Origin: an uncultured Eubacterium sp.
Lineage (GTDB): Bacteria; Bacillota; Clostridia; Lachnospirales; Lachnospiraceae
Reading direction: 5' to 3'
DNA: 64,000 nt
Assembly (NCBI GenBank): GCA_947088865.1
Contig: CAMUHY010000007.1
Coordinates: 62,001-126,000, forward strand
Shown: positions 27,141-38,913 of the stretch, in pieces
Position numbering within the stretch: the stretch's first letter is position 1
Layout: every line of letters begins with the position of its first letter
Notes under the pieces: model-generated
The model's database searches: none
What the model was told of the DNA's origin: nothing
Seen by the model: the letters and a program-made list of their open reading frames with translations, nothing else
Made by a program: the position numbers and the translations under genes

Positions 27141-30100
27141 TTACATACTTTCTTCTATCATACTATCAATTTCGTCATCTTCTCTTTCAGTAAAATTGAG
27201 TTCTTCATTTTTTTCAACATATTCAAGACCTGTATCTATCCTAATGTTTTGGTATCTCTTCATTCCAGTACCAGCAGGAATCAACTTACCAATAATAACA
27301 TTTTCTTTAAGACCTATTAATGGGTCAATCTTTCCATTGATAGCCGCATCGGTAAGAACCTTTGTCGTCTCTTGGAAGGATGCTGCTGACATAAATGAAT
27401 TGGTTGCAAGTGAAGCCTTTGTGATACCAAGTATAATCGGTGTGCCAGAAGCAGGTGTCTTTCCCTCAGCCTCCAGTTTTTCGTTTGCCTCTGTAAAATC
27501 AATTGTATCAACCTGAGAACCTGGAAGGAAATTAGAATCTCCAGCTTCGTCAACAATAATCTTTTTCAGCATTTGACGAACAATCAACTCAATATGCTTA
27601 TCGTTAATTTCAACACCTTGTATACGATATACTTTTTGAACTTCACGAATCATATAATCCTGAACGGCTCTTACGCCAAGTATTCTTACAATATCATGCG
27701 GATTTTCAGAACCTTCTGTAATTTCTTCACCCTTGACAACAATCTGACCTTCCTTAACTTTTACTCTTGTATCCTTCGATACTGTATAAGCCTTAGAATT
27801 ACCCTCGTCGTCTGTAATAACAATATCGGTTTTCTTTTCTGTCTGTGCAAAACTTACCACACCGCCAAATTCAGCAAGAACTGCAAGTGTCTTTGGCTTT
27901 CTTGCCTCAAAAAGCTCCTCTACTCTAGGAAGACCTTGTGTAATATTATCACCGGCAACACCACCTGTATGGAATGTTCTCATTGTAAGCTGTGTACCAG
28001 GTTCACCGATAGACTGTGCGGCAATAATACCAACCGCTTCACCGACCTGTACGGTCTGTCCTGTTGCCATGTTTGAACCATAACACTTTGCACAAACACC
28101 AATATGTGAACGACATGTAAGAATTGTTCTAATCTTAACTTTCTCAACGCCCGTCTTAATAATCTGCTCTGCTCTTTTTGGTGTAACTAAATGATTTGCG
28201 GCAACCACAACATTACCCTTATCATCAAGTATATCTTCCGCAAGGAATCTTCCTGTAATACGTTCTTGTAAAGATTCCAAAACATCTGCTTTTGCATCGC
28301 TGTCCGCAGTTGCCTTATCATTTACAAACTCATAAACGTACATACCTGGTATGCTCTTGCCCTCGCTGCAATCATTTTCTCTTATAACAAGGTCTTGCGA
28401 TACATCAACAAGACGTCTTGTAAGATAACCAGAGTCCGCTGTACGAAGCGCTGTATCCGACAAACCTTTACGCGCTCCGTGCGCTGAAATAAAGTACTCC
28501 AATACATCCAAACCTTCTCTAAAGTTTGACTTGATTGGAAGTTCAATCGTATTGCCCGATGTATCCGCCATCAATCCACGCATACCAGCTAACTGCTTAA
28601 TCTGCTGATTGGAACCACGCGCACCAGAGTCCGCCATCATAAAGATATTATTATACTTGTCAAGACCTGCAAGCAAGGCATCTTTAAGCAACTCATCGGT
28701 TTCTTGCCATACCTTGATAACATTCTTATGTCTCTCCTCATCGGTTGATATACCTCTATTGTAATGCTTTGTAATCATCTCTACTTTTTTCTCAGCATTT
28801 GCAATAAGTTCCTTCTTGATAGGAGGCACGGTCATCTCTGAAATGGAAACAGTCATAGCAGCCTTTGTTGAATATTTATATCCCATCGCTTTAATATCAT
28901 CAAGAACTTCTGCTGTTCTTGTTGTGCCGTGTGTGTTAATAACATGCTGTAATATATCTTTTAACTGCTTTTTGCCCACATGAAAATCAACTTCAAGCAC
29001 AAGTTCATTTTCTGGAAGACTTCTGTCCACATAGCCTAAATCTTGTGGAAGTATCTCATTGAAAATAAAACGACCAAGCGTCGATGCAACATTGCCGCTC
29101 TTTGTTGTTCCATCTTCATATTTTTTAACAACACGCACTAATATTTTAGAATGAAGCGTAATTGCTCCATTTTCATAAGCTAATAAAGCCTCATTGACAT
29201 CTTTAAAATACTTTCCTTCTCCTTTAGCGCCAGGTCTTTCCTGTGTTAAATAATAGATACCAAGCACCATATCCTGTGAAGGAACCGCTACCGGACCGCC
29301 GTCTGACGGCTTGAGCAAGTTGTTTGGTGAAAGCAGCATAAATCGGCATTCTGCCTGTGCCTCTACGGAAAGTGGCAAATGGACAGCCATCTGGTCTCCG
29401 TCAAAATCGGCATTAAATGCTGTACATACTAATGGATGCAGCTTAATTGCCTTACCTTCTACAAGAATTGGCTCAAATGCCTGTATACCAAGTCGGTGAA
29501 GTGTTGGCGCACGGTTTAACATAACAGGATGTTCTTTGATAACATCTTCAAGTACGTCCCACACATCATTTTCAAGCTGTTCAACCTTTTTCTTTGCCTT
29601 TTTAATATTTTCTGCCAAATTACGTCTTACAAGCTCGCGCATAACAAATGGCTTAAACAACTCAATTGCCATCTCTTTTGGAAGTCCACACTGATAAATT
29701 TTAAGTTCTGGACCTACAACGATAACAGAACGTCCTGAATAGTCAACACGTTTACCCAACAGATTTTGACGAAAACGTCCCTGCTTACCTTTCAATAAAT
29801 CAGAAAGCGACTTTAAAGCTCTGTTTCCTGGTCCTGTCACTGGACGTCCATTTCGGCGTCCATTATCAATCAGCGCATCGACTGCTTCCTGAAGCATTCT
29901 TTTTTCATTGCGCACAATAATTTCAGGCGCGCCAAGCTCCATCAGTCGTGCAAGACGATTGTTTCTATTGATAATTCTTCTATATAAATCATTTAAGTCG
30001 GATGTTGCAAATCGACCGCCGTCAAGCTGAACCATCGGTCTTAAATCTGGAGGAATAACCGGAATTTCTGTAAGAATCATCCATTCTGGTTTTGTTTTCG

Positions 30101-30779
30101 CATTTAAAAATGCCTCCATCACTTCAATTCTCTTAATTAATCGGGCAGCTTTCTGTGAGGTAGTATTAGCAAGCTCTTCTTTTAATTTTATAGTCTCCTG
30201 TGCAAGGTCAACATTTTGAAGCAGCTCAAGAATAGCCTCTGCTCCCATTCCAACTCGAAATTGGTCGCCATACTTTTCGTAGCATTCAGAATATTCCTGT
30301 TCACTGAGTATCTTTTTAAATGGAATATCTGTCTCGCCTGAGTCTAACACAATATAAGAGGCAAAATATAACACCTTTTCAAGATTCTTAGGGCCAATAT
30401 CTAAAATCAAGTCCATTCTGCTTGGTATACCCTTAAAATACCAAATATGCGATACAGGAGCAGCAAGATGAATATGCCCCATACGGTCTCTACGCACACT
30501 TGCTTTTGTTACTTCAACGCCGCACTTATCACAGACAATTCCCTTATCCTTAATCTTTTTATACTTACCGCAATGGCATTCCCAATCTTTACTAGGTCCA
30601 AATATCCTCTCACAAAACAAACCATCTTTTTCTGGTTTTAATGTTCTGTAATTGATTGTTTCTGGTTTTGTAACCTCACCATGTGACCATTCCAATATAT
30701 TCTCTGGAGAAGCAAGTTTAATCTGAATCTTATCAAACTTCATTGAATTGTTTGACAACTGCTTTTTTGATTCTTCCAT
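27141..30779 (-). CDS. rpoC: DNA-directed RNA polymerase subunit beta'
   Basis: A 1212-residue catalytic subunit. N-terminal zinc site [20 protein letters not shown] (residues about 69-88), active-site [12 protein letters not shown] (about 455-465) with the three Mg-binding Asp, the bridge-helix/trigger-loop region, and a second Cys cluster [13 protein letters not shown] near 900. The C-terminal tail is acidic ([14 protein letters not shown]). Length is as in clostridial RpoC, without the large insertions of proteobacteria. It lies 20 bp after rpoB with RBS AGAAGGGAGCAGATATAC and is followed by an intrinsic terminator. Confidence 0.98.
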   Translation of the reverse strand: MEESKKQLSNNSMKFDKIQIKLASPENILEWSHGEVTKPETINYRTLKPEKDGLFCERIFGPSKDWECHCGKYKKIKDKGIVCDKCGVEVTKASVRRDRMGHIHLAAPVSHIWYFKGIPSRMDLILDIGPKNLEKVLYFASYIVLDSGETDIPFKKILSEQEYSECYEKYGDQFRVGMGAEAILELLQNVDLAQETIKLKEELANTTSQKAARLIKRIEVMEAFLNAKTKPEWMILTEIPVIPPDLRPMVQLDGGRFATSDLNDLYRRIINRNNRLARLMELGAPEIIVRNEKRMLQEAVDALIDNGRRNGRPVTGPGNRALKSLSDLLKGKQGRFRQNLLGKRVDYSGRSVIVVGPELKIYQCGLPKEMAIELFKPFVMRELVRRNLAENIKKAKKKVEQLENDVWDVLEDVIKEHPVMLNRAPTLHRLGIQAFEPILVEGKAIKLHPLVCTAFNADFDGDQMAVHLPLSVEAQAECRFMLLSPNNLLKPSDGGPVAVPSQDMVLGIYYLTQERPGAKGEGKYFKDVNEALLAYENGAITLHSKILVRVVKKYEDGTTKSGNVASTLGRFIFNEILPQDLGYVDRSLPENELVLEVDFHVGKKQLKDILQHVINTHGTTRTAEVLDDIKAMGYKYSTKAAMTVSISEMTVPPIKKELIANAEKKVEMITKHYNRGISTDEERHKNVIKVWQETDELLKDALLAGLDKYNNIFMMADSGARGSNQQIKQLAGMRGLMADTSGNTIELPIKSNFREGLDVLEYFISAHGARKGLSDTALRTADSGYLTRRLVDVSQDLVIRENDCSEGKSIPGMYVYEFVNDKATADSDAKADVLESLQERITGRFLAEDILDDKGNVVVAANHLVTPKRAEQIIKTGVEKVKIRTILTCRSHIGVCAKCYGSNMATGQTVQVGEAVGIIAAQSIGEPGTQLTMRTFHTGGVAGDNITQGLPRVEELFEARKPKTLAVLAEFGGVVSFAQTEKKTDIVITDDEGNSKAYTVSKDTRVKVKEGQIVVKGEEITEGSENPHDIVRILGVRAVQDYMIREVQKVYRIQGVEINDKHIELIVRQMLKKIIVDEAGDSNFLPGSQVDTIDFTEANEKLEAEGKTPASGTPIILGITKASLATNSFMSAASFQETTKVLTDAAINGKIDPLIGLKENVIIGKLIPAGTGMKRYQNIRIDTGLEYVEKNEELNFTEREDDEIDSMIEESM

Positions 30780-30799
30780 GTATATCTGCTCCCTTCTAA

Positions 30800-33700
30800 T
30801 TAATAAATATCTGCATTGCCATCGCCATAATCTTCGTCTACATCAAAGTCATCAGACAAATCCTCGTCAAAATCTTCCTCACCAAGTCCATCATCTTCCA
30901 TGTAATCTGCTGATTCATCCATATCTTCTACATACTGTGCCTCGCCTGATTCATCAAATGTCTGAATCGTATTGCCTGCATGTTTTAATTCGCTTTCTTC
31001 ATCTTTGCTGTTTCTGCGATAATTGCCATCATCAAGCACCTTCTTGAAATCCGTCACTTCATAATCGGCGCTTTCAAGAAGTTTTACCTCTTCATTATTT
31101 TGGTCTAAGACGCGGACATCTAACGCCAATGACTGCAATTCTTTTAACAATACCTTAAAGGATTCTGGTATACCTGGCTCTGGTATATTTTCACCCTTAA
31201 TAATTGCCTCATATGTCTTTACACGTCCCACAACATCATCGGACTTCACTGTAAGAATCTCTTGCAATGTATACGATGCACCGTAAGCCTCTAATGCCCA
31301 CACTTCCATCTCACCGAAACGCTGTCCGCCAAACTGTGCTTTACCACCTAACGGCTGCTGTGTTACAAGTGAGTAAGGACCTGTTGAACGCGCATGAATC
31401 TTATCATCAACCAAATGGTGAAGCTTTAAATAGTGCATAAATCCTATTGTAACAGGACTGTCAAAATATTCACCTGTTCTTCCGTCACGAAGTCTTACTT
31501 TTCCGTTACGATCAATTGGAACACCTTTCCATTCTGCACGATGGTCTTTATGCTCATCAAGATACTGATACACATCTTCTCTCAAGCTTGCTTTATGCTT
31601 TGCACTAAATTCATCCCACTCAAGATTTGCGTAATCATTTGCCAACTCTAATGTATCCATAATATCATTTTCATCTGCACCATCAAACACGGATGTTGCA
31701 ACATTAAAGCCAAGCACCTTTGCTGCTAGGCTCAAATGAATCTCCAAAACCTGACCGATATTCATACGTGAAGGCACACCAAGTGGATTTAAAACAATAT
31801 CAAGAGGGCGTCCGTTTGGCAAAAATGGCATATCTTCCACTGGAAGTACTCGTGAAACAACACCCTTATTACCATGACGACCAGCCATTTTATCACCAAC
31901 AGATATCTTTCTTTTCTGTGCAATATAGATACGAACCGATTTATTGACACCTGGTGAAAGTTCGTCGCCGTCTTCTCTTGTAAAGGTCTTAACGGCTACG
32001 ACAATACCATACTCGCCATGTGGAACTTTAAGTGAAGTATCTCTTACTTCCCTTGCCTTCTCACCAAAAATAGCGCGAAGAAGTCGCTCTTCTGCTGTCA
32101 ATTCAGTCTCTCCCTTAGGCGTTACCTTTCCAACTAAGACATCACCTGCACGAACCTCAGCGCCAATGCGAATAATGCCATCTTCATCAAGGTCTTTGAT
32201 AGATTCGTTTGATACTGATGGAATATCTCTTGTAATCTCTTCTGGTCCAAGTTTTGTGTCTCTTGCTTCTGTCTCATACTCTTCTATATGAATGGATGTA
32301 TAGACATCATCTCTTACCAATCGTTCGCTCAAAAGAACCGCATCTTCATAATTGTAACCTTCCCATGTCATAAAACCAATCAATGGATTCTTACCTAATG
32401 CAATCTCTCCATTGGATGTTGAAGGTCCGTCAGCAATGACATCACCAGCTTCAACACGGTCCCCCTTAAATACAATAGGGCGTTGATTATAACAGTTGCT
32501 TTGGTTACTTCTTGCAAACTTTGTCAACTTATATTTTTTAACTTTGCCATTATCTTGCTTTACTGTAATCATATTGGATTCTGACGATGTAACAACACCT
32601 GCGGCTTCTGCTACCACACACACGCCAGAGTCAATTGCCGCTTTGTTTTCAATACCTGTTCCAATAACTGGCGCATCGGTAGTAAGAAGCGGCACAGCCT
32701 GACGCTGCATATTAGAACCCATCAACGCTCTGTTGGCATCATCATTTTGAAGAAATGGAATCATTGATGTTGCAACAGAAAAGACCATCTTCGGTGAAAC
32801 GTCCATAAGGTCAATCAGTCTTTTGTCAAACTCTGATGTCTCATCTCTATATCGTCCAGACACTGTGTTTTTAACAAAATGTCCTTCTTCGTCAATCTCT
32901 GCATTCGCTTGAGCTACATGGAAATCATCTTCCTCGTCCGCTGTAAAATAGCGCACTTCATCTGTAACTCGTGGATTTTTAGGGTCGCTCTTGTCAACAA
33001 TACGATAAGGCGCTTCCACAAAGCCATATTCATTAATTCTTGCATAGGAAGCCAATGAGTTGATAAGACCGATATTTGGTCCTTCGGGTGTCTCAATTGG
33101 ACACATTCTTCCATAATGCGTATAATGCACGTCTCGAACTTCAAAACCTGCACGGTCTCTTGACAAGCCACCTGGTCCTAACGCAGATAATCTTCTCTTA
33201 TGCGTCAACTCACCAAGCGGATTATTTTGGTCCATAAACTGTGACAGCTGTGAACTGCCAAAAAATTCCTTGATAGCTGCTGTCACAGGCTTTATATTAA
33301 TAAGAGATTGTGGTGAAACGCCGCTCAAATCCTGAGTAGACATTCTCTCACGCACCACTCTTTCCATTCTTGAAATTCCAATTCTAAACTGATTTTGTAA
33401 TAACTCGCCAACAGCTCGAATACGTCTGTTGCCTAAATGGTCAATATCATCTTTTGTTCCAACGCCATATTCCAAATGGAGATTGTAGTTAATGGATGCA
33501 AGGATATCTTCCACTGTAATATGCTTTGGAATAAGGTCGCCAAGATTTGTCGAAATGGCTCTTTTAATGCTTTCTATATCCGTATTTTCCTCAAGAAGCT
33601 GCTCCAAAACAGGGTAAAATACCTTCTCTGTAACACCAAGCTCTTTTGCTTCTTCCTCGCTGATATCAACCCATTTTGTGATATCAACTGCCATATTAGA

Positions 33701-34774
33701 AAGAATTTTTACTCTTCTATTTGTGATAACGCCATCGTTTCCTTTTACTTCCACATCAAGAAATACTGCCGGCACAGCAGCATTTTGAATTTCCTCTGCA
33801 CTTTCTCTTGTAATTTTATCGCCTGCCTTTGCAATGACATTGCCATTTACAACAACATCATCGGCAAGGATATGTCCTGCTATTCTATATTTAAATGAAA
33901 GTTTTTTATTAAATTTATATCGTCCAACCTTTGCTAAATCATATCTTCTAGGGTCAAAAAACATGCCCGATATAAGTGATTCTGCACTGTCCACCGATAA
34001 TGGTTCACCAGGTCTTAACTTTTTATATAATTCCAGCAAACCTTTTTGTTGGTCTGTAAAACTGTCTTCACTGTGGTCTGTTGAAACATCTTTAGCCATT
34101 GTAGCAATAAGCTTTGGTTCTTCTCCAAATGTATCAATAATTTCAGCGTTTGTTCCTATACCTAAAGCTCGAATCAACACTGTAATTGGCACTTTTTTAT
34201 TTCGGTCAACTTTAACATAGAATACATTATTTGCATCGGTTTCATACTCAAGCCAAGCTCCACGATTTGGAATAACCTGACTGCTGTATAAAAAAATCTT
34301 ACCATATTTATCTTTTTGTATATCATAATAAATACCAGGTGAACGTACCAACTGGCTAACTATAACTCTCTCTGCACCATTAATAACAAACGTGCCTGTC
34401 CTTGTCATGATTGGGAGGTCGCCCATAAATATCTCATGACCAACAATATCTCCACTTTCCTTATTATGGAGTCTAACTTCAACTTTAAGAGGTGCTGCGT
34501 ATGTAGCATCTCTTTCTTTGCACTCTTCAATAGAGTATTTGACCTCATCCTCACATAATGTGAAATCACCAAATTCCAGACTCAATCTTCCATTGTAATC
34601 TGTAATCGGAGAAATATCATCAAAAACTTCTTTGAGTCCTTCATCCAAAAACCACTGGTATGAATCCTTTTGAACCTCAATAAGGTTAGGCATTTCAAGA
34701 ACTTCCTTCTGTCTTGAATAGCTCATTCTGATGCTTTTTCCTGACTTCACTGGACGTATTCTATTTTTTTCCAT
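30800..34774 (-). CDS. rpoB: DNA-directed RNA polymerase subunit beta
   Basis: A 1324-residue subunit forming the RNA-exit and rifampicin-binding half of the active centre. The rifampicin region reads [31 protein letters not shown] with the sensitive-type Asp, His and Ser. [17 protein letters not shown] and the C-terminal [25 protein letters not shown] are intact. The last 60 residues are an acidic Asp/Glu/Tyr tail ([20 protein letters not shown] onward), longer than in E. coli but common in clostridia. It has its own consensus promoter (34847-34875) and is separated from rplL by a long terminator-like hairpin. Confidence 0.98.
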   Translation of the reverse strand: MEKNRIRPVKSGKSIRMSYSRQKEVLEMPNLIEVQKDSYQWFLDEGLKEVFDDISPITDYNGRLSLEFGDFTLCEDEVKYSIEECKERDATYAAPLKVEVRLHNKESGDIVGHEIFMGDLPIMTRTGTFVINGAERVIVSQLVRSPGIYYDIQKDKYGKIFLYSSQVIPNRGAWLEYETDANNVFYVKVDRNKKVPITVLIRALGIGTNAEIIDTFGEEPKLIATMAKDVSTDHSEDSFTDQQKGLLELYKKLRPGEPLSVDSAESLISGMFFDPRRYDLAKVGRYKFNKKLSFKYRIAGHILADDVVVNGNVIAKAGDKITRESAEEIQNAAVPAVFLDVEVKGNDGVITNRRVKILSNMAVDITKWVDISEEEAKELGVTEKVFYPVLEQLLEENTDIESIKRAISTNLGDLIPKHITVEDILASINYNLHLEYGVGTKDDIDHLGNRRIRAVGELLQNQFRIGISRMERVVRERMSTQDLSGVSPQSLINIKPVTAAIKEFFGSSQLSQFMDQNNPLGELTHKRRLSALGPGGLSRDRAGFEVRDVHYTHYGRMCPIETPEGPNIGLINSLASYARINEYGFVEAPYRIVDKSDPKNPRVTDEVRYFTADEEDDFHVAQANAEIDEEGHFVKNTVSGRYRDETSEFDKRLIDLMDVSPKMVFSVATSMIPFLQNDDANRALMGSNMQRQAVPLLTTDAPVIGTGIENKAAIDSGVCVVAEAAGVVTSSESNMITVKQDNGKVKKYKLTKFARSNQSNCYNQRPIVFKGDRVEAGDVIADGPSTSNGEIALGKNPLIGFMTWEGYNYEDAVLLSERLVRDDVYTSIHIEEYETEARDTKLGPEEITRDIPSVSNESIKDLDEDGIIRIGAEVRAGDVLVGKVTPKGETELTAEERLLRAIFGEKAREVRDTSLKVPHGEYGIVVAVKTFTREDGDELSPGVNKSVRIYIAQKRKISVGDKMAGRHGNKGVVSRVLPVEDMPFLPNGRPLDIVLNPLGVPSRMNIGQVLEIHLSLAAKVLGFNVATSVFDGADENDIMDTLELANDYANLEWDEFSAKHKASLREDVYQYLDEHKDHRAEWKGVPIDRNGKVRLRDGRTGEYFDSPVTIGFMHYLKLHHLVDDKIHARSTGPYSLVTQQPLGGKAQFGGQRFGEMEVWALEAYGASYTLQEILTVKSDDVVGRVKTYEAIIKGENIPEPGIPESFKVLLKELQSLALDVRVLDQNNEEVKLLESADYEVTDFKKVLDDGNYRRNSKDEESELKHAGNTIQTFDESGEAQYVEDMDESADYMEDDGLGEEDFDEDLSDDFDVDEDYGDGNADIY

Positions 34775-34846
34775 TGACGTTTCACCCCTCGTGCTTATTT
34801 TACATAATTATGGCATATTACAATTTTCCATAATAGAGCATTGTCC

Positions 34847-34875
34847 ATAATATCACAATTACCTTAATGTGTCAA
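34847..34875 (-). promoter_or_regulatory. Consensus promoter of rpoBC
   Basis: Minus-strand -35 TTGACA (34870-34875), 17-bp spacer, -10 TATTAT (34847-34852), lying between the hairpin after rplL and the rpoB start. It would let rpoBC be transcribed independently of rplJL, with a leader of about 65 nt. Confidence 0.85.
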
Positions 34876-34921
34876 CTAACATTTTGGATATTTTTGCTAA
34901 ATTTTGTCGTATTTATATTAT

Positions 34922-35022
34922 GCAAAAAGGGACTGCCGCAAAATGAACATTCCCTATAAGATATTGATATTAACTACATATCCTATATCTTATCTTTTAG
35001 AATTTCATTTTGCGGCAGTTCT
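34922..35022 (-). terminator. Long (~95-nt) inverted-repeat hairpin between rplL and rpoB
   Basis: CTGCCGCAAAATGAA and its complement TTCATTTTGCGGCAG are separated by a second inner stem (ATAAGATAT...ATATCTTAT), together making a hairpin of about 40 bp. On the minus strand it ends CAGTCCCTTTTT, a terminator tail. A hairpin of the same plan lies at 44327-44417. In E. coli an attenuator and RNase III site occupy this position. It could also be a MITE-like insertion now acting as a terminator. Confidence 0.8.
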
Positions 35023-35043
35023 GTAATACATTGAATTGTGCAA

Positions 35044-35409
35044 TTACTTTAATGTAACTTTTGCGCCTTCTGCTTCTATCTTCTTTTGGATATCTTCAGC
35101 TTCTTCTTTAGAAACAGCTTCCTTGATAACCTTTGGAGCATTATCTACAACTTCTTTAGCTTCCTTAAGTCCAAGACCTGTAATCTCACGAACAACCTTG
35201 ATAACCTTAACCTTGTTGTCGCCAACTTCTGTAAGCTCTACATCAAATTCTGTCTTCTCATCTTCTGTTGTTGCGCCTGCGCCTGCTGCTGCAACTACAA
35301 CGCCTGCTGCTGCAGATACGCCAAATTCTTCCTCACATGCTTTAACTAACTCATTAAGCTCTAATACTGTTAAGCCCTTAATTACCTCAATAATTTCCTG
35401 TGTAGTCAT
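35044..35409 (-). CDS. rplL: 50S ribosomal protein L7/L12
   Basis: A 121-residue stalk protein. N-terminal dimerisation domain ([22 protein letters not shown]), Ala/Gly-rich hinge (about residues 35-50), and the C-terminal factor-binding domain ([30 protein letters not shown]). It recruits EF-Tu and EF-G to the ribosome and forms a complex with L10. Upstream rplJ is 212 bp away, a gap rich in short ATATG/CATAT repeats (35411-35500) that could fold locally. Confidence 0.98.
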   Translation of the reverse strand: MTTQEIIEVIKGLTVLELNELVKACEEEFGVSAAAGVVVAAAGAGATTEDEKTEFDVELTEVGDNKVKVIKVVREITGLGLKEAKEVVDNAPKVIKEAVSKEEAEDIQKKIEAEGAKVTLK

Positions 35410-35621
35410 TCTATATAATTGCTACTAAAAACATATATCGTTATATGAAATCATATAAAAACTATATAATCATATGAAAAACATAAATAACTATATGTCT
35501 CGATGTTCTTTATCTATTTATGCTTCTTTTTATGAAACACAAACAACATCGATTAGTAGGCTCTCCTTTCTATAAAAATATTTAATACAATTGTTTTTAA
35601 ATTCTAAACAAATACTCTTAA

Positions 35622-36119
35622 TTAAGCTGCGCCTTCTTCAGACTTTTCAGCAATCTGCTTAATAACACGAGCAAAGTTTGTAATAGGTGACTGGATGCTT
35701 CCAAGAAGCTTTGAAAGCAATTCTTCTCTTGAAGGAATATTTGCGATAGCCTTAATACCTGCTTCATCATAATATGTTCCTTCTACAACACCGCATTTAA
35801 GCTCAAGCGCATCTGCTGTCTTTGCAAAATTGCTAAGAATCCTAGCAGGAGCCGTAGCGTCTTTTGCACTGATAGCAATTGCATTTGGTCCTTCAAGATT
35901 CTCAGTCATTGGCTCAAAAATAGTTCCAGCAACTGCTCTCTTAACTAAAGTATTCTTATAAACCTTATAGATAACACCTGCTTCTCTCATCTGCTTTCTA
36001 AGCTGTGTATCCTGTTCTACTGTCAAACCGCTGTACTTAACAAGAACCACACCTGCTGCATCTTTTAAAGAAGCTGAAATCTCATCTACTATCGGCTGTT
36101 TAAGTTCTACCTTTGCCAT
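35622..36119 (-). CDS. rplJ: 50S ribosomal protein L10
   Basis: 165 residues from the ATG at 36119 (MAKVELKQPIVDEISASL), with AAAGGAGGTAAATTC before it. The frame is open for 46 codons further upstream, but that part is the L10 leader RNA and not protein. LRKQMREAGVIYKVYKNTLVKRA is the conserved rRNA-binding stretch and the C-terminal helix (SPITNFARVIKQIAEKSEEGAA) holds the L7/L12 dimers. L10 with L12 represses its own operon by binding the leader at 36270-36350. Confidence 0.97.
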   Translation of the reverse strand: MAKVELKQPIVDEISASLKDAAGVVLVKYSGLTVEQDTQLRKQMREAGVIYKVYKNTLVKRAVAGTIFEPMTENLEGPNAIAISAKDATAPARILSNFAKTADALELKCGVVEGTYYDEAGIKAIANIPSREELLSKLLGSIQSPITNFARVIKQIAEKSEEGAA

Positions 36120-36237
36120 GAATTTACCTCCTTTTAAAATAAAATCATCGCCATACATAATCGAGTAGGGGAGAATTTCCTTACTCGCCACGCGAGGTGC
36201 GTGCAGCAAAACTGCTAGTTTCCTTATGCACCCCTGC

Positions 36238-36350
36238 GAAAAAAACCTTCTGTCCATATAGACAGAAGGGAAGAATAAACAATCTTAATGTTACTCCTCG
36301 GTAGGCGAATTACCTTTAACCCTTATGGGACCATACTGTCTTAGGCGAAA
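36238..36350 (-). promoter_or_regulatory. L10 (rplJL) leader RNA with intrinsic terminator
   Basis: Minus-strand RNA from about 36350 reads GCCTAAGACAGTATGG...GGGTTAAAGGTAATTCGCC then TACCGAGGAGT, matching the kink-turn/stem pattern of the L10-L12 autoregulatory leader. It is followed by CCTTCTGTC/GACAGAAGG (36246-36269) plus seven T, a clear terminator. Known of Firmicutes: L10-L12 binding to this leader favours termination. Excess protein would therefore stop transcription before rplJ. Confidence 0.85.
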
Positions 36351-36436
36351 TATATATTTAATATAAAACCTTATATCAAACATACGCATTACAATATATC
36401 ATTATATATATTGGCTGTCAATCATTTTATCAACAA

Positions 36437-37132
36437 TTAACCAACATACTTAGATGTATTAATCTTAACACTTGGTCCCATTGTAGAAGCAAGTGCAATA
36501 CTTCTAAGATATTGACCTTTAACGGATGATGGTTTTGCTTTAACGATTGCATCCATAATAGCTTGGAAGTTGTCCGCTAATTGGTCTTCAGTAAATGAAG
36601 CCTTACCAATTGGCACGTGAATGATATTTGTCTTATCAAGTCTGTACTCAATCTTACCAGCCTTGATATCATTAACAGCTTTTGTTACATCCATAGTAAC
36701 CGTACCAGCCTTAGGATTTGGCATTAAGCCTTTTGGTCCTAATACTCGTCCCAAACGTCCAACGACACCCATCATATCAGGAGTTGCAACAACGACATCA
36801 AACTCAAACCAGTTATCATTTTGAATCTTTGGAATAAGCTCTTCAGCACCTACAAAATCAGCACCTGCTGCCTCAGCCTCTTCTGCCTTAGCGCCTTTTG
36901 CAAATACCAATACACGAACCTTCTTGCCTGTTCCATGTGGAAGCACAACAGCACCTCTAATCTGTTGTTCCGCATGACGTCCATCACAACCTGTTCTGAT
37001 ATGCGCTTCAATTGTTTCGTCGAACTTTGCAACAGCGCTCTTCTTTACAAGTGCGATAGCGTCTGCTGCTTCATATAATGTCTGGCGGTCAATATTCTTG
37101 GCTGCCTCAACGTATTTCTTTCCTCTTTTCAT
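36437..37132 (-). CDS. rplA: 50S ribosomal protein L1
   Basis: 231 residues from the ATG at 37132 ([25 protein letters not shown]), chosen because AGGAGGTTTTTTATT precedes it; the frame extends upstream into non-coding sequence. [24 protein letters not shown] and the central [22 protein letters not shown] are the family blocks. L1 binds 23S rRNA at the E-site stalk and in many bacteria represses the L11-L1 message. It lies 74 bp after rplK; the 317-bp gap to rplJ carries the L10 leader. Confidence 0.98.
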   Translation of the reverse strand: MKRGKKYVEAAKNIDRQTLYEAADAIALVKKSAVAKFDETIEAHIRTGCDGRHAEQQIRGAVVLPHGTGKKVRVLVFAKGAKAEEAEAAGADFVGAEELIPKIQNDNWFEFDVVVATPDMMGVVGRLGRVLGPKGLMPNPKAGTVTMDVTKAVNDIKAGKIEYRLDKTNIIHVPIGKASFTEDQLADNFQAIMDAIVKAKPSSVKGQYLRSIALASTMGPSVKINTSKYVG

Positions 37133-37206
37133 AATAAAAAACCTCCTAGTGGTATTATCGGAAGGGCTATTTCCTCCCACAGCATTACAGCTTTATAGCT
37201 GTTTTA

Positions 37207-37632
37207 TTAGTCCTCAACTACAATGCCCATGCTCTTAGCAGTTCCTTCTATCATAGAAGTTGCAGCTTCAATGGTTGCAGCATTTAAGTCTGGCATCTTA
37301 AGCTCAGCAATCTTTTGAACTTCTGCTCTCTTAATCTTAGCAACTTTTGTCTTGTTAGGAACACCTGAACCTGACTTAATGTTACAAGCTTTCTTAAGAA
37401 GAACTGCAGCTGGAGGAGTCTTTGTGATAAAACTAAAACTTCTATCAGCGTAAACAGTGATGACAACAGGGATAATTAAATCTCCTTGGTCGGCTGTCTT
37501 TGCATTAAATTGCTTTGTAAATTCTACGATATTAACACCGTGCTGTCCAAGTGCTGGACCAACTGGTGGTGCTGGTGTTGCCTTACCAGCAGGAATCTGT
37601 AATTTGATATAACCTGTTACTTTCTTTGCCAT
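37207..37632 (-). CDS. rplK: 50S ribosomal protein L11
   Basis: 141 residues from ATG at 37632 ([30 protein letters not shown]). AGGAGG lies 8 nt upstream; the alternative GTG three codons earlier overlaps that RBS and is rejected. The Pro-rich N-terminal motif [11 protein letters not shown] and C-terminal RNA-binding domain ([20 protein letters not shown]) are typical. L11 forms the GTPase-associated centre with 23S rRNA and the thiostrepton site. Confidence 0.98.
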   Translation of the reverse strand: MAKKVTGYIKLQIPAGKATPAPPVGPALGQHGVNIVEFTKQFNAKTADQGDLIIPVVITVYADRSFSFITKTPPAAVLLKKACNIKSGSGVPNKTKVAKIKRAEVQKIAELKMPDLNAATIEAATSMIEGTAKSMGIVVED

Positions 37633-37785
37633 CTTAGGCACCTCCTAAATATAAATGTGGTTTCTGGCGACCTTTTAACATACAAAATATTCTTTTCCAA
37701 TGTTTTGGTCTCCCACGAACAATAACAACAATATATTGCCAAAAAGCAATAAATGTTATGTTCTCAACTTATAAAATGTCCTTTA

Positions 37786-38337
37786 TTACATTAGTTTCAC
37801 ATCCGTAAAACCAATCTCAACCGGTGTTTCACGACCGAACATTTCAACATTAATTGTAAGGCACTGCTTGCCCTCATTAATGTCTCTGATAACCCCAACT
37901 GTATTCTCCCATGCACCAGAAAGAATCATTACCTGTTCACCCACTTTTCCATTAAAATGAATAATTGGCTTTTCCTTCTGTTCATTCTTGTCCTTATTAT
38001 CAGAAAGAGTAATTCCAAGTGCTTTAATTTCTGAAGGAGTAAGTGGAACTGGCTTAGAACCGGGACCAACAAATCCTGTAACACCTCTCGTATTACGAAC
38101 AACATACCAACTGTCGTCATTCATAACCATGTTAATGAGTACATAACCCGGAAACATCTTTTTATCTGCTGCTTTTTGAGTACCATTTTTAATCTCAACG
38201 ACCGTCTCAAGTGGTACAACTACTTCAAGTATAAGGTCTTGAAGATTTCTGTTCTCAACAGTTTTCTTAATGTTTGCTTTAACCTTATTCTCATATCCAG
38301 AATAAGTATGCACTACATACCATTTTGCTTCGTCCAT
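37786..38337 (-). CDS. nusG: Transcription antitermination/elongation factor NusG
   Basis: A 183-residue protein. The NGN domain opens AKWYVVHTYSGYENKVKANI, contains MFPGYVLINMVMNDDSWYVVRNTRGVTGFVG, and the C-terminal KOW domain reads VGEQVMILSGAWENTVGVIRDINE. It binds the RNA polymerase clamp and modulates pausing; in Firmicutes it also promotes pausing at specific sites. It follows secE by 15 bp and precedes rplK by about 150 bp. RBS AAAGGTGATTAC. Confidence 0.97.
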   Translation of the reverse strand: MDEAKWYVVHTYSGYENKVKANIKKTVENRNLQDLILEVVVPLETVVEIKNGTQKAADKKMFPGYVLINMVMNDDSWYVVRNTRGVTGFVGPGSKPVPLTPSEIKALGITLSDNKDKNEQKEKPIIHFNGKVGEQVMILSGAWENTVGVIRDINEGKQCLTINVEMFGRETPVEIGFTDVKLM

Positions 38338-38352
38338 GTAATCACCTTTTCC

Positions 38353-38556
38353 TTACTTCATTAAGAATTCAATTCCAAATCTTGATAATAAGTCGACAAT
38401 TGAAATAATTGCACCTAATAATACGGATACAACCAATACAGCAACGGTTTCTTTTGTGAGTGTCTTACGGTCAGGCCAAATAATTTTGTTAAATTCAGCC
38501 TTTAAGCCCTTAAACCAGCTTTTTTTCTGCTTTTTCTCTTTAACAGTATCACCCAT
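38353..38556 (-). CDS. secE: Preprotein translocase subunit SecE
   Basis: A 67-residue single-spanning membrane protein: a basic cytoplasmic segment with FKGLKAEFNKIIWPDRKTLTKETVAVL, the conserved SecE signature (W-P), then one helix VLVVSVLLGAIISIVDLLSRF. It clamps SecY in the export channel. Size and position between rpmG and nusG are standard. Confidence 0.96.
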   Translation of the reverse strand: MGDTVKEKKQKKSWFKGLKAEFNKIIWPDRKTLTKETVAVLVVSVLLGAIISIVDLLSRFGIEFLMK

Positions 38557-38579
38557 TATTCTTACCTCACTGTCTTAGA

Positions 38580-38729
38580 TTACTTCGTTTCCTTATGCAA
38601 TGTATGTGCTTTACAGAACTTGCAATACTTTTTTGTTTCCATTCTGTCAGGATGAGCTTTCTTATCCTTTGTCATGTTGTAATTTCGCTGTTTACATTCT
38701 GTACATGCCAATGTTATCTTAATGCGCAC
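38580..38729 (-). CDS. rpmG: 50S ribosomal protein L33
   Basis: A 49-residue zinc-ribbon ribosomal protein starting with GTG at 38729 ([21 protein letters not shown]), preceded by GGAGGTGGAAGTT. CTEC and CKFC provide the four zinc ligands, so this is the Cys-containing, zinc-dependent form. It ends AHTLHKETK. It is the first gene of the rpmG-secE-nusG unit. Confidence 0.96.
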   Translation of the reverse strand: MRIKITLACTECKQRNYNMTKDKKAHPDRMETKKYCKFCKAHTLHKETK

Positions 38730-38841
38730 AACTTCCACCTCCAATGTTTTATTATTGTGGTGCTTAAACCTAGTAAATACTGGCTTTACACCAATTGGCT
38801 TTTTTTAGGCATAAAAAAAAGACCACTTCCATAGCTAATCT

Positions 38842-38871
38842 AATATAGCACAGCTTATTAAAATACGTCAA
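38842..38871 (-). promoter_or_regulatory. Promoter of rpmG-secE-nusG
   Basis: Minus-strand -35 TTGACG (38866-38871), 18-bp spacer, -10 TATATT (38842-38847), giving a leader of about 105 nt before rpmG with a run of T and A near its start. Confidence 0.75.
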
Positions 38872-38913
38872 CCATTTTTTCACTTTATTGAAAATATATT
38901 GCAATTATATAAC

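Noticed and set aside
30800..34774. Rifampicin-resistance change in rpoB
   Set aside because: The Asp, His and Ser positions of the cluster are the sensitive type.
35622..36257. Longer L10 protein starting at 36257
   Set aside because: The extra 46 codons are the non-coding leader downstream of the terminator; the ATG at 36119 has AAAGGAGG and the conserved MAKVE start.
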